Shown: positions 44,334 through 53,115 of the stretch, one piece after another
Position numbering within the stretch: position 1 is the first letter of the stretch
Layout: every line of letters begins with the position of its first letter
DNA from: JAZKHE01 sp040385525
GTDB taxonomy: Bacteria; Bacteroidota; Bacteroidia; UBA4408
Reading direction: 5' to 3'
NCBI GenBank assembly: GCA_040385525.1
Contig: JAZKHE010000003.1
Coordinates: 1 to 64,000 of the forward strand
Length of the DNA: 64,000 nucleotides
The notes under the pieces: generated by a model
Told to the model about the DNA's origin: nothing
Databases searched by the model: none
What the model saw: the letters and a program-made list of their open reading frames with translations, nothing else
Position numbers and translations under genes: made by a program

Positions 44334-45518
44334 TTGAGTCAGTTTCAACCCCAATTTAAATTAATAGCCAAAACGTTTTTTGGTTTAGAAGAAGTTTTAG
44401 CCGAAGAATTACAAACTCTAGGTGCCGAAAATGTAGAAACAGCAAACAGAGCCGTTTCATTTACAGGTACTAAAGAAATTATGTATAAAGCTAATTTACA
44501 TGCTCGAACAGCTTTACGAATTTTAAAAGTTATAGTAGAAGAAGGCAAAGCTGCCGACCAACAAGAATTATACGATACAATTAAAAAAATTCCTTGGGAA
44601 GAAATCATATCTTTTAACGATACAATTGCGGTAGATAGCACAACCAATAATTCTAATTTTAACAACACCATGTTCGTGTCTTTAAAAGTAAAAGATGCCA
44701 TTGTGGATAGGATTAGAGAGAAAATGAACAAACGGCCATCTGTTGATACCGAAAAACCAGATGTTAGAATAAATGTGCATGTGTTTAGAGAAACCTGCAC
44801 AATTTCTTTAGATAGCTCAGGCTCATCATTGCATTTAAGAGGATATCGCGATGCAGTTGTAAAAGCACCTCTTAACGAAGTTTTAGCGGCTGGTTTAATC
44901 AAATTATCGGGTTGGGATGGAAATCAAAATTTTTTAAACCCCATGTGTGGCTCTGGAACTTTGTTGATAGAAGCTGCTATGTTGGCTAAAAATATTCCGT
45001 CAGGATATTTTAGAAAAGAATTTGCTTTCGAAAAATGGAAAGATTTTAATAGCGAATTATGGGAGCAAATTCTAGAAGAAGCAAAACAAAATATTGAAGA
45101 AATACATTGCACAATTGAAGGATTTGATAGCGCACGTAAATCAATAGAAATTGCAAAAGAAAACTTAAAATCTGCAGGATTGCAAAACGAAATTAAATTG
45201 AGTTTTACTTCTTTCGAAAAATTTGAACCTAACGCTCCGGGTGGTATCGCTATTATTAATCCGCCTTATGGCGAACGTATGGTGGAAGATGAAATTTCTG
45301 AATTATACAAAATGATGGGCACCCGAATGAAACATTTTTATAAAGGTTATGATGTTTGGATTATAACTGGAAGTAAAGAAGGGATGCACAACATTGGATT
45401 AAAAACTTCGCGCAGAATACAAGTCTATAATGGTGGTTTAGAGTGTAGATATATTCAGTACCAAATTTTTGATGGTAAAATGAAAGACAAAAAAACGATA
45501 GATAGTACAAAAGAGTAA
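44334..45518 (+). CDS. THUMP-domain rRNA methyltransferase, RlmL/YpsC-like
   Basis: This 394-residue protein has an N-terminal ferredoxin-like plus THUMP region (KLIAKTFFGLEEVLAEELQ, VSFTGTKEIMYKANLHARTA) and a C-terminal class I SAM methyltransferase (about 190-380) with FLNPMCGSGTLLIEAAM and IINPPYGERM. It corresponds to the m2G2445 23S rRNA methyltransferase half of RlmL, without the RlmK half. The conserved N-terminus requires the TTG start at 44334; no ATG is near. It is followed by pfkA 1 nt later. Confidence 0.9.
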   Translation: MSQFQPQFKLIAKTFFGLEEVLAEELQTLGAENVETANRAVSFTGTKEIMYKANLHARTALRILKVIVEEGKAADQQELYDTIKKIPWEEIISFNDTIAVDSTTNNSNFNNTMFVSLKVKDAIVDRIREKMNKRPSVDTEKPDVRINVHVFRETCTISLDSSGSSLHLRGYRDAVVKAPLNEVLAAGLIKLSGWDGNQNFLNPMCGSGTLLIEAAMLAKNIPSGYFRKEFAFEKWKDFNSELWEQILEEAKQNIEEIHCTIEGFDSARKSIEIAKENLKSAGLQNEIKLSFTSFEKFEPNAPGGIAIINPPYGERMVEDEISELYKMMGTRMKHFYKGYDVWIITGSKEGMHNIGLKTSRRIQVYNGGLECRYIQYQIFDGKMKDKKTIDSTKE

Positions 45519-45519
45519 T

Positions 45520-46485
45520 ATGAAAAAAATTGCTATACTTACATCTGGAGGCGATTCTCCAGGAATGAATGCTTGCATTAGAGCCATTGTTAGAACAGCT
45601 ATTCATCATAAAATTGAAGTTGATGGTGTTTATCATGGCTATGATGGATTAATACAAAACGATTTTATTAAATTAAATAATAAGTCGGTATCCAATATAA
45701 TTCAGCGTGGTGGTACAATTTTAAAATCGGCACGTAGCAAAGAATTTTTTGAATACGAAGGCAGAAAAAAAGCTTTCGATAATTTAAAAGCTAGAAATAT
45801 TGATGCATTAATTACCATTGGTGGCGACGGAACTTTTAGAGGCGCAACAACATTTGAAAAAGAGTTCGGTTTTCCAATAATTGGTATTCCAGGCACCATT
45901 GATAACGATATGATTGGAACCGATTTTACAATTGGTTACGATACCGCAATTAATACTGTTGTAGAAGCTGTTGATAAAATTAGAGATACGGCAGAGTCGC
46001 ACGATAGATTGTTCATTGTTGAGGTAATGGGGCGCGATGCAGGTTTAATTGCTTTGCGCAGTGGAATTGGAGTTGGAGCCGAAGCTATTTTAATTCCAGA
46101 ATCTAAAAACGATTTACCCGCTTTGCTTAAACGTTTGGAGCAGGGTAGAAAAGATAAATCTTCAAAAATTATTATGGTTGCTGAAGGCGACGAAAATGGA
46201 GGCGCATTTAAAATTGCAGATGAAATAAAAAAGCGTTTCGATAATTTTGATATTCGAGTTTCAATTCTAGGTCATATTCAACGTGGTGGTTCACCAAGTT
46301 GTTCTGATAGAGTGTTAGCAAGTCGTTTAGGTTTTTACGCTGTAGAATCGTTAATGCAAGGCAAACGCGATTGCATGGTAGGAATTATTAATGGTAAATT
46401 ACATTACACACCATTTTCTAATGCAGTAAAACACATAGAAGATATTTATCCCGATTTGATTAGAATGGTTGAAATATTATCGTAG
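45520..46485 (+). CDS. pfkA: ATP-dependent 6-phosphofructokinase
   Basis: This 321-residue PfkA has all expected motifs: LTSGGDSPGMNACIRAIVR for ATP binding, TIGGDGTFRG with the Gly-Asp-Gly that marks ATP rather than PPi use, the active-site PGTIDNDMIGTDFTIGYDTA with catalytic Asp, MGRDAGLIAL, and GHIQRGGSPSCSDR for fructose 6-phosphate. It commits sugar to glycolysis in the cytoplasm. It is translationally packed between the RlmL-like gene and priA. Confidence 0.97.
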   Translation: MKKIAILTSGGDSPGMNACIRAIVRTAIHHKIEVDGVYHGYDGLIQNDFIKLNNKSVSNIIQRGGTILKSARSKEFFEYEGRKKAFDNLKARNIDALITIGGDGTFRGATTFEKEFGFPIIGIPGTIDNDMIGTDFTIGYDTAINTVVEAVDKIRDTAESHDRLFIVEVMGRDAGLIALRSGIGVGAEAILIPESKNDLPALLKRLEQGRKDKSSKIIMVAEGDENGGAFKIADEIKKRFDNFDIRVSILGHIQRGGSPSCSDRVLASRLGFYAVESLMQGKRDCMVGIINGKLHYTPFSNAVKHIEDIYPDLIRMVEILS

Positions 46486-46491
46486 TTAATC

Positions 46492-48972
46492 ATGTCAGAA
46501 AGGATAACTCTTTTTGTTGATGTATTGCTTCCTTTAGCGGTTAAAGGAAGTTTTACCTACAGAGTTCCTGTTGAATTGAATGATGAGGTTGGCGTAGGAA
46601 AAAGAGTTGTTGTAAATTTTGGAAAGAGTAAACTTTACACTGCATTAATTGTAAAAATTCATCATCAGGCTCCTGCAGAATACACTGCTAAATACATCAA
46701 TACGGTATTAGATAATAAGCCTGTTGTATTGCCTGTTCAGCTAAATTTTTGGAACTGGATTTCTAATTACTACATGTGTAGTATGGGCGAGGTTATGGCT
46801 GCTGCACTGCCTTCTGGCTTAAAGCTAAATAGTGAAACACGTTTGTGTTTAAATCAAGATTATGATGGCGATACCGATAAATTAACCGATAAAGAGTTTT
46901 TATTGTTCGAAGCCTTGCAAGCAAACAACGAACTAACGCTTCAAGACATTGTGCAAATTGTTGAACAAAAAAATGTGTATAGCATTATTCGTTCAATGTT
47001 TGATAAACGCGTTGTGCTTATTGAAGAAGAATTAAAAGAACGCTACAAGCCTGTTTACGAAACCTATATTGATTTAAACAAACAATTCGCTAGCGAAGAA
47101 GCAATGAAGTTGTTGATGAATCAGCTTGAAAAAAAAGCTTTTAAGCAATTACAAGTTGTAATAAAATATTTAAGTTTTTGTAAGTTTCCAGAAACGCAAC
47201 CTGCAAACAAAAAAGAAATTTTAAAAGGCAACGACGATTTAAATTCTGCCTTGAGTGCACTCATTAAAAAAAATGTATTCGAAGTTTTTAAATTAGAAGC
47301 GAGTCGTTTAAAAAGTTACGATGCAACACATGCCATTAAGGAATTAAGCGATGTGCAGCAAAATGCTTTAACGCAAATACAAAATAATTTTGAAGATAAA
47401 GAGGTTGTTTTATTGCACGGAGTTACATCGAGTGGAAAAACAGAAATTTACATTAAATTAATTGAAGAAGTAATAAACAAAGGCGAACAAGTACTTTTTT
47501 TGTTGCCAGAAATTGCACTTACTTCTCAAATTATAAATCGTTTGCGTGCTGTGTTTGGTAATCAGGTTGGGGTTTACCATTCTAAGTTTAACGAGCAAGA
47601 ACGTGTTGAAATTTGGAATAAAGTTTTAGATGCTGCCGAGTTTGAAATTGCCGAATACAAAGTTATTTTGGGTGCACGTTCAGCATTATTTTTACCTTTT
47701 ACCAAATTGGGTTTAATTATTATTGACGAAGAACACGAAACATCATACAAACAGCACGACCCAGCTCCACGTTACCATGCACGCGATGCAGCTTTGTATT
47801 TAGCCAACTTGCATAAAACAAAAGTATTGTTGGGTTCTGCAACACCATCCTTTGAATCATATTACAAGGCAACAAATAATAAATTTGGCTTGGTGCAAAT
47901 TGCCGAGCGTTATAGAGGAATTGAGTTGCCTGAAATTAAAATAGTTAACGTTAGCGACGAAACAAAACAGAAAACAATGCATAGCCATTTTTCTTCTGTT
48001 GTGCTCGATACTTTAAAATTAACATTAGAAAATAAAGAGCAGGCTATTTTGTTTCAAAATAGGAGAGGCTTTGCTCCGCTTTTAGAATGTGAGGTTTGCG
48101 CCTGGACACCGAGTTGCAAAAATTGCGATGTAAGTTTATCGTATCATAAAGCAGTTAATGTTTTGCGATGCCATTATTGCGGATACACCGAAAAAGTTCC
48201 ATCTACTTGTGCTGCGTGTGGTTCTGCATCGGTGCAATACAAAGGTTTTGGTACCGAAAAAATTGAAGACGAACTTTCTATTTTTTTGCCAGAAGTAAAA
48301 GTAGAACGAATGGATTTGGACAGTACACGTTCGCGTTTTGCTTATCAGCGTATTATTCAAAATTTTGAAGAAGGACAAACTGATGTGCTCGTTGGTACGC
48401 AAATGGTTACTAAAGGTTTAGATTTTGATAATGTGAGTTTGGTAGTAATTTTAAATGCTGATAGCTTGCTAAATTTCCCTGATTTTAGGGCTTTTGAGCG
48501 TGCTTATCAATTAATGGAACAAGTAAGTGGTAGGGCAGGACGAAAAAATAAACGCGGTAAAGTAATTATACAAACGCGCAAACCCGATCATTTTGTAATA
48601 GAACAATTGTTAACGCATAACTACCAAGCGTTATTTAATGTGCAAATGAATGAGCGTGAGAAATATCATTATCCGCCATTTTATAATTTAATTAAATTAA
48701 CACTAAAGCACAAAGACATTGATGCTTTAAATTATTGCGCTAATTTATTTACTGAACGATTACGTGCCGAACTTGGCGAAAGAGTTTTAGGTCCTGAGTT
48801 TCCAGGAGTAAACAAAGTGCGTAATTACCATTTAAAAGAAGTGTTGATAAAGCTAGAAAAAGATATTTCGCAATCAAAAGTAAAGCAATTTATTCGCTGG
48901 CAAATAGATAACGCTTTTCAAGAAAAAGAATTCAAATCTTTAATTGTTCAAGCCGATGTAGATCCGGTTTAG
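46492..48972 (+). CDS. priA: primosomal replication protein PriA (helicase)
   Basis: This 826-residue PriA has the N-terminal DNA-binding part (FVDVLLPLAVKGSFTYRVP), Walker A LLHGVTSSGKTEIYIKL near residue 305, DEEH box IIIDEEHETSYKQ, and eight zinc-binding Cys in CEVCAWTPSCKNC and CHYCGYTEKVPSTCAACG. It reloads the replisome at stalled forks and D-loops. Length is a little above E. coli (732). It starts 6 nt after pfkA and ends the cluster. Confidence 0.97.
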   Translation: MSERITLFVDVLLPLAVKGSFTYRVPVELNDEVGVGKRVVVNFGKSKLYTALIVKIHHQAPAEYTAKYINTVLDNKPVVLPVQLNFWNWISNYYMCSMGEVMAAALPSGLKLNSETRLCLNQDYDGDTDKLTDKEFLLFEALQANNELTLQDIVQIVEQKNVYSIIRSMFDKRVVLIEEELKERYKPVYETYIDLNKQFASEEAMKLLMNQLEKKAFKQLQVVIKYLSFCKFPETQPANKKEILKGNDDLNSALSALIKKNVFEVFKLEASRLKSYDATHAIKELSDVQQNALTQIQNNFEDKEVVLLHGVTSSGKTEIYIKLIEEVINKGEQVLFLLPEIALTSQIINRLRAVFGNQVGVYHSKFNEQERVEIWNKVLDAAEFEIAEYKVILGARSALFLPFTKLGLIIIDEEHETSYKQHDPAPRYHARDAALYLANLHKTKVLLGSATPSFESYYKATNNKFGLVQIAERYRGIELPEIKIVNVSDETKQKTMHSHFSSVVLDTLKLTLENKEQAILFQNRRGFAPLLECEVCAWTPSCKNCDVSLSYHKAVNVLRCHYCGYTEKVPSTCAACGSASVQYKGFGTEKIEDELSIFLPEVKVERMDLDSTRSRFAYQRIIQNFEEGQTDVLVGTQMVTKGLDFDNVSLVVILNADSLLNFPDFRAFERAYQLMEQVSGRAGRKNKRGKVIIQTRKPDHFVIEQLLTHNYQALFNVQMNEREKYHYPPFYNLIKLTLKHKDIDALNYCANLFTERLRAELGERVLGPEFPGVNKVRNYHLKEVLIKLEKDISQSKVKQFIRWQIDNAFQEKEFKSLIVQADVDPV

Positions 48973-49008
48973 ACTGAATGAAAATCTGGCATAAATTAGT
49001 TTAACTTT

Positions 49009-49575
49009 TTATTTATCTAATATTTTATAAAGAAAGTCTTCTTCTTTCGCTTCTTTTAAATGTGTATTATCTTCAATTAAATTATTTAAGTGCCATAATA
49101 TAAAAAATGTGCATAATAAAAACTCACCTCTTGTTCCAGGATAAAGTAAAGCCATCTCTTCACTTTTTAGCGTATGGTTAGCATACATCATTGATTTCTT
49201 GAGTTCTAACACCCTTCCTTTGACAGAGCCGTTTTCAAAATCGCAGCCAAAAACATCATGCGCGAATGAATTTCTTATTTTTCTTATTAGATGAATATCT
49301 CTAGTTAGTTTATTGCTTATTAATCCAAGTCTATTAGCCATATCAATTTTTGAACTAAAATTTGCCAGAGGTGAATTAACTTCTTCAAAAATTGTATCTT
49401 TTGCACTAGAACAAGGAACTAAAAATGAACGAATTAAACTTGTTAAAGCTTCATCAAGTAATGAAGCTGTTAAAATTACAGCAGCACGATCACTTTCTTT
49501 TTGAAATTGATCACGTAAAAATATAGCTGTCCATTGATGAGACTCACTTTCGGAATTATCTGATTCTCTTATCAT
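49009..49575 (-). CDS. MltR-like domain protein
   Basis: This 188-residue protein resembles the MltR (mannitol operon repressor) family: FQKESDRAAVILTASLLDEALTSLI, then SSKIDMANRLGLISNKLTRDI and the motif IRKIRNSFAHD. The family is helical and is not proven to bind DNA. The RNxxxH arrangement (RNSFAH) resembles the Rx4H motif of HEPN ribonucleases. No mannitol genes are nearby, so regulation of mannitol use is unlikely. It stands alone 22 nt after the TMTC-like gene. Confidence 0.75.
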   Translation of the reverse strand: MIRESDNSESESHQWTAIFLRDQFQKESDRAAVILTASLLDEALTSLIRSFLVPCSSAKDTIFEEVNSPLANFSSKIDMANRLGLISNKLTRDIHLIRKIRNSFAHDVFGCDFENGSVKGRVLELKKSMMYANHTLKSEEMALLYPGTRGEFLLCTFFILWHLNNLIEDNTHLKEAKEEDFLYKILDK

Positions 49576-49598
49576 AAATTTTCTTTTTTTAATATAAA

Positions 49599-51311
49599 TT
49601 AATTCTCACAATACTTTTCCAAATAAGTTTTAGCATCGGTGTAACCATTGTTTAAAGCCCTTTGCCAATCTTCACAAGCAGCTTCTTTATTACCTAAATT
49701 ATAGTTAGCAATGGCTCTGTTGGTGTAAGCTAAATTATTATTTGCATCTAATTGTAATGCGGCGTCAAAATCTTTTTTGGCTTCTTCGTAACGTTTTAAA
49801 TTTAGCAAGGTTAGTCCTCGGTTATTATAGCTATCGCTAAATTGTGGTTTTAGTTTTATTGCATTACTAAAATCGGTATAAGCACTATCGTATCGTTGCA
49901 TTAAAAAGTAACAGTTTCCGCGGTTATGGTAACTATCTGCGTCTGTATTTTGTAGTTTTATTGCTGATGTAAAATTGTGTATTGCGTTTGCATTATCGCC
50001 TAATTCGTTTTGTGTGGTAGCTAAATTGTAATACGCTAACGGTATGTTTTTGTGTTTAGCAACAACATCAGTCCAAAGGCTTAAACTATCTTTCCACACT
50101 TTGTTGCGTTGTATGGTGTTATAACTTAAAAATAAAATATATACGCAAGTAATTGCAAAACCAATAGTAGTTAATTGTTTTTTTTCTTTTTGAATTGTAT
50201 CAATAAAATAAGCGATTAACAAACAAAATCCAAGCAAAGGAATATAAGCATAACGATCGGCAGTTATGGCAGAACCAACAGAAATAATTTGCAAAACCAA
50301 CACTAAATTAAACACAAAAAATAGTAACGAAAAAACGATGATTTTATTTTTTCTGTAAATAAATAGTAATGTTATAAACGCCACAGGAACTAATAAATAT
50401 GTGTAAAAATAATTGGGTAGCGCATACGTAACCATATCAGGATACGGATAAAATGCAGATAAATTTATAGGTAAAAATGTTTTAGAAATGTATTGAAACA
50501 ATCCAAACGAAGCAATAGCTATTTTTTGAAAAAATGTAAAATTAAATTCAGCTAAATAATTACTCGATGATTGCGCTTTTAAAGCGACTACACCAAAAAT
50601 AAATGCTAAAATAAAATAAGGAAGTTTTTCAAGTATTACTTTTTTACTCAATAATTTTCGCGAAAAATAATAGTCAACTAAAGGAATACAAATAGCTAAT
50701 GCAACTGCCTGACCCTTAGAGAATAAAGCCAAAACAAAAAATAAAATACTTAGAAAGTAGTTTTTCGTTTTTTCTGTAGTAGCGTAAATACAATAGTGAT
50801 ATAATGCCAATAAAAAGAAAAAACTATATAAAACATCTTTGCGTTCGGATAGCCAAGTAACCGATTCTACGTGAAGCGTGTGTGCTGCAAACACAAGACT
50901 AGCAATTAACACAGCCCATTTGTTTTTTACAAATTGTAATAGGATTTTAAAAATTAATATAGAATTAAAGATGTGCAACAAAACATTTGTAAAATGAAAC
51001 CAAAAAGGTTTGCCATTGCCAATACTAAAATCTATACTTAATGATAGCAATGCAAGCGGATGGTAGTTACCATCAAAAAACTGTGTAAATAGATTGGAAA
51101 TTTTACCCGATTTTACAGCATCTAAAAGTGGATTATTTGTAATGTATTTGTTATCGTCCCAGTTGGTGATTCCGTTGCTTAACGAATTGTAAAAACAAAC
51201 TACACAAAGCAAAACAATTGCTCCATAAAATAAATAGTAATTGGAGTTTTGCTCTAAAGTAGGAGCAATAGATTTATTGTTTTTTAAAGGCTTGTTTATT
51301 TTTTTGCTCAT
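49599..51311 (-). CDS. TMTC-like membrane glycosyltransferase with C-terminal TPRs
   Basis: This 570-residue protein has an N-terminal GT-C-type membrane part (about 25-400, roughly ten helices) with the acidic first-loop motif ITNWDDNKYITNNP and later ESVTWLSERKDVLYSFFFL. About four TPRs follow (about 430-550; YYNLATTQNELGDNANAIH, SYNNRGLTLLNLKRYEEAKK). This is the layout of TMTC O-mannosyltransferases, which use a lipid-linked sugar. Bacteroidota O-glycosylate many exported proteins, so that role is plausible but not shown. ATG 51311 is preferred to a TTG 11 codons upstream. Confidence 0.85.
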   Translation of the reverse strand: MSKKINKPLKNNKSIAPTLEQNSNYYLFYGAIVLLCVVCFYNSLSNGITNWDDNKYITNNPLLDAVKSGKISNLFTQFFDGNYHPLALLSLSIDFSIGNGKPFWFHFTNVLLHIFNSILIFKILLQFVKNKWAVLIASLVFAAHTLHVESVTWLSERKDVLYSFFFLLALYHYCIYATTEKTKNYFLSILFFVLALFSKGQAVALAICIPLVDYYFSRKLLSKKVILEKLPYFILAFIFGVVALKAQSSSNYLAEFNFTFFQKIAIASFGLFQYISKTFLPINLSAFYPYPDMVTYALPNYFYTYLLVPVAFITLLFIYRKNKIIVFSLLFFVFNLVLVLQIISVGSAITADRYAYIPLLGFCLLIAYFIDTIQKEKKQLTTIGFAITCVYILFLSYNTIQRNKVWKDSLSLWTDVVAKHKNIPLAYYNLATTQNELGDNANAIHNFTSAIKLQNTDADSYHNRGNCYFLMQRYDSAYTDFSNAIKLKPQFSDSYNNRGLTLLNLKRYEEAKKDFDAALQLDANNNLAYTNRAIANYNLGNKEAACEDWQRALNNGYTDAKTYLEKYCEN

Positions 51312-51398
51312 AAAATTGCTCAGGACTGATTTTTGTTTCGACAATTTGTTTCTGTTGCACTAACTTAAGCTTTCTATTAGGTTAGAGTTGAAAAATTA

Positions 51399-51914
51399 CT
51401 ATCCCATACTATTTATTCCAATGTTTGTATGTGTTTTATTTGTTAAATTAATTATGAGTTCGAAATAACATTTTCCTCCGTCTTGGACTAAACCAAAATT
51501 ACCATCACAAGCACAATAAACCCAAACTTCTTTCTCATTTTTGTCATTAACAACAGGAGTGTATTGTCTTTTGTAATCGATAAGATTAATGAACATATTG
51601 TTTTTTTCTTTTTTATTACTTGGATGTTGTTTATTGTATTCAATAAAATCTAATTCACGGTCAGAATTCCATTCAGTAATACTAACATGTAATATACTGT
51701 CTATAAGTAGAATTTCTTTTTGAGAAAGAGTTGCGACTTTATAAGTTTCATGTTTTGTATTTAATGAAGTATTATATGCCGCAATTATATAATTAGAAGA
51801 GTCTTTGTTAATTTCTTCATAAACTAATGTTTGGCTTGTTTTACGATTATTCTCATTTAAGTCGCAAGCTGATGTAAATATCAAAACTGAAATACAAATT
51901 ATAATTATCTTCAT
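51399..51914 (-). CDS. hypothetical lipoprotein
   Basis: This 171-residue protein has a clear lipobox (ISVLIFTSAC, Cys 17) and no domain that I recognise. The body has two conserved-looking patches, NMFINLIDYKRQYTPVVN and WVYCACDGNFGLVQDGGKCYFE, the latter with three Cys. The gene stands alone, with a TAnnTTTG-type element about 70 nt upstream. Function unknown. Confidence 0.75.
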   Translation of the reverse strand: MKIIIICISVLIFTSACDLNENNRKTSQTLVYEEINKDSSNYIIAAYNTSLNTKHETYKVATLSQKEILLIDSILHVSITEWNSDRELDFIEYNKQHPSNKKEKNNMFINLIDYKRQYTPVVNDKNEKEVWVYCACDGNFGLVQDGGKCYFELIINLTNKTHTNIGINSMG

Positions 51915-51982
51915 ATTTGACTATTTTGTTGCTTTTACTTTATTTATAATTATTGGCAGTATCATATACTTTTCTAGTAATT

Positions 51983-51990
51983 CAAATATA
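51983..51990 (-). promoter_or_regulatory. possible -7 element of the 51399 lipoprotein gene
   Basis: Minus-strand TATATTTG matches TAnnTTTG exactly, 68 nt upstream of the start at 51914. No well-spaced -33 element was found. The gene-free interval 51915-52218 otherwise holds the terminator and structured transcript described separately. Confidence 0.35.
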
Positions 51991-52034
51991 CAATTATTTC
52001 AAAACTAATAAAATGCAGAAAAGTCATTAAATAA

Positions 52035-52059
52035 AAAAGCCCCGAATTTCGGGGCTTTT
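52035..52059 (-). terminator. Rho-independent terminator, end of aspC-like operon
   Basis: AAAAGCCCCGAA and TTCGGGGCTTTT form a 12-bp, GC-rich stem with a 1-nt centre. The minus strand continues with further T residues. It ends the transcript that runs from 55310 through 52219 and through the structured region 52068-52215. Confidence 0.9.
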
Positions 52060-52067
52060 GTTTTGGA

Positions 52068-52121
52068 CTACATATTAGTAGCTGGCACTTGGCCATACAA
52101 GTTTTTGTTACCTTTTTTCAT
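52068..52121 (-). CDS. possible 17-codon micropeptide gene
   Basis: ATG at 52121 opens a frame of MKKGNKNLYGQVPATNM closed by TAG at 52068, 8 nt before the terminator stem. The MKK start and codon choice look like real Bacteroidota coding sequence. The hairpin 52153-52128 ends 6 nt before the start codon, so access to it could be controlled by structure. No Shine-Dalgarno sequence is seen, which is usual in this phylum. A chance frame is a real alternative at this length. Confidence 0.35.
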   Translation of the reverse strand: MKKGNKNLYGQVPATNM

Positions 52122-52215
52122 GGTTAGGGAAATTTTGGTTGATACAAATTTCCGCTAATAATTCAGGTGAATCAATCCGTAGTGCAGGGCATTTTATATA
52201 CCCACTAGCACGGAT
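52068..52215 (-). ncRNA. candidate structured RNA / 3' UTR element
   Basis: On the minus strand, right after the stop of the 52219 gene, four hairpins follow one another: ATCCGT...ACGGAT with inner AGTG/CACT and GG/CC pairs (52215-52175), GGAAATTT...AAATTTCC (52153-52128), ACTTG...CAAGT (52102-52087) and CTAC...GTAG (52081-52068). The terminator at 52059-52035 completes the unit. I could not match it to SRP RNA, tmRNA, RNase P or 6S RNA by their conserved cores. It may be an independent sRNA or a processed 3' UTR. No promoter of its own was found. Confidence 0.45.
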
Positions 52216-52218
52216 ACG

Positions 52219-53106
52219 TTATTTTCGTTTACTCATAAACAAGCTGAACTTGCCATCAACATGTTTGTGATAGTAAATGGTTTTGCCATCATTTGTAAGC
52301 GTGGGCGCTTCTACAAAGCCATCAAAATTTTCAATCAAAACAGCTTTTCCAAAAGGAGCATCTGTAGTTTTTCTGGTGCAGTAATAAATTTGTGGTTTAG
52401 AATTGCTGTTTATTGGCGTTTTTAATCGTGTAAAAAATAATTCTAAGTAATTGGAAGATATGCACGGCGCATACTCTAATTCGTTAGTATTTACAGTTGC
52501 AAGTGTTTTAGATGAACTTTCTATTTTTTCAAAATTTGTATTATTTTTTTTAGCAATAAAAATATCAGCTTTTACTGGAATAGCTTTGCTATCCATTTTA
52601 GCTTCAACATAAAACAATTGATTGCCATCGTTTGTAATTTCTGCATCAAAATTTATCCAATAATTTTTTTCTTTTGCAATGTTTTCAATTGTTGTATTGT
52701 TGCTTAAAGTGCCATTATTAAACTCTGCATAATACAACGATTTTAATGTGCTCGCGTAGTTGTTTGTTGATACATAATAAAAATTATTATTGGCATCCAT
52801 ACTGGCAACGCCTTCAATTTCGGGCGAATTTACGTTTGCTATTTCTCCTTGATATGAAAATAAGGTGTCGTTTATTTTAAGTGCCCAATGCAAATTGGTG
52901 TTTTCTGGTTGCGAATTCAAATTATTAAAAAACAATATTTTGTCGTCTTTAGTAATAAAAGGCTCCATAATATTGCCTGTATAGCCACTTATTGTTGCTT
53001 TTACAGGAGTATCAAAACTTATTACTGCCGATTGTTCTTCTTTTTTACAAGAGAAAAATGCAAGAATTGAAAAAAGAAAAATTAAATTAAAAATGAAATT
53101 TTTCAT
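52219..53106 (-). CDS. beta-propeller-like lipoprotein (TolB/PD40 type)
   Basis: This 295-residue lipoprotein has a lipobox (LAFFSCKKEEQ, Cys about 20). Repeated strands such as FITKDDKILFFNN, AEITNDGNQLFYVEAKM, APCISSNYLELFFTRL and PTLTNDGKTIYYHKHV fit PD40/TolB-type propeller blades. It is probably a periplasmic or surface binding protein. It starts 9 nt after the heptose-kinase gene and is last in the operon from 55310. Its gene is followed at once by the structured RNA region. Confidence 0.75.
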   Translation of the reverse strand: MKNFIFNLIFLFSILAFFSCKKEEQSAVISFDTPVKATISGYTGNIMEPFITKDDKILFFNNLNSQPENTNLHWALKINDTLFSYQGEIANVNSPEIEGVASMDANNNFYYVSTNNYASTLKSLYYAEFNNGTLSNNTTIENIAKEKNYWINFDAEITNDGNQLFYVEAKMDSKAIPVKADIFIAKKNNTNFEKIESSSKTLATVNTNELEYAPCISSNYLELFFTRLKTPINSNSKPQIYYCTRKTTDAPFGKAVLIENFDGFVEAPTLTNDGKTIYYHKHVDGKFSLFMSKRK

Positions 53107-53115
53107 TGTGAAAAA

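Noticed and set aside
49009..49575. Mannitol operon repressor
   Set aside because: No mannitol transport or dehydrogenase genes are nearby, and MltR homologues are found widely without them.
52030..52220. 6S RNA, SRP RNA or tmRNA
   Set aside because: There is no long closing stem with central bubble, no GGAA-type SRP tetraloop core, and no tRNA-like ends or tag-like resume codon context.
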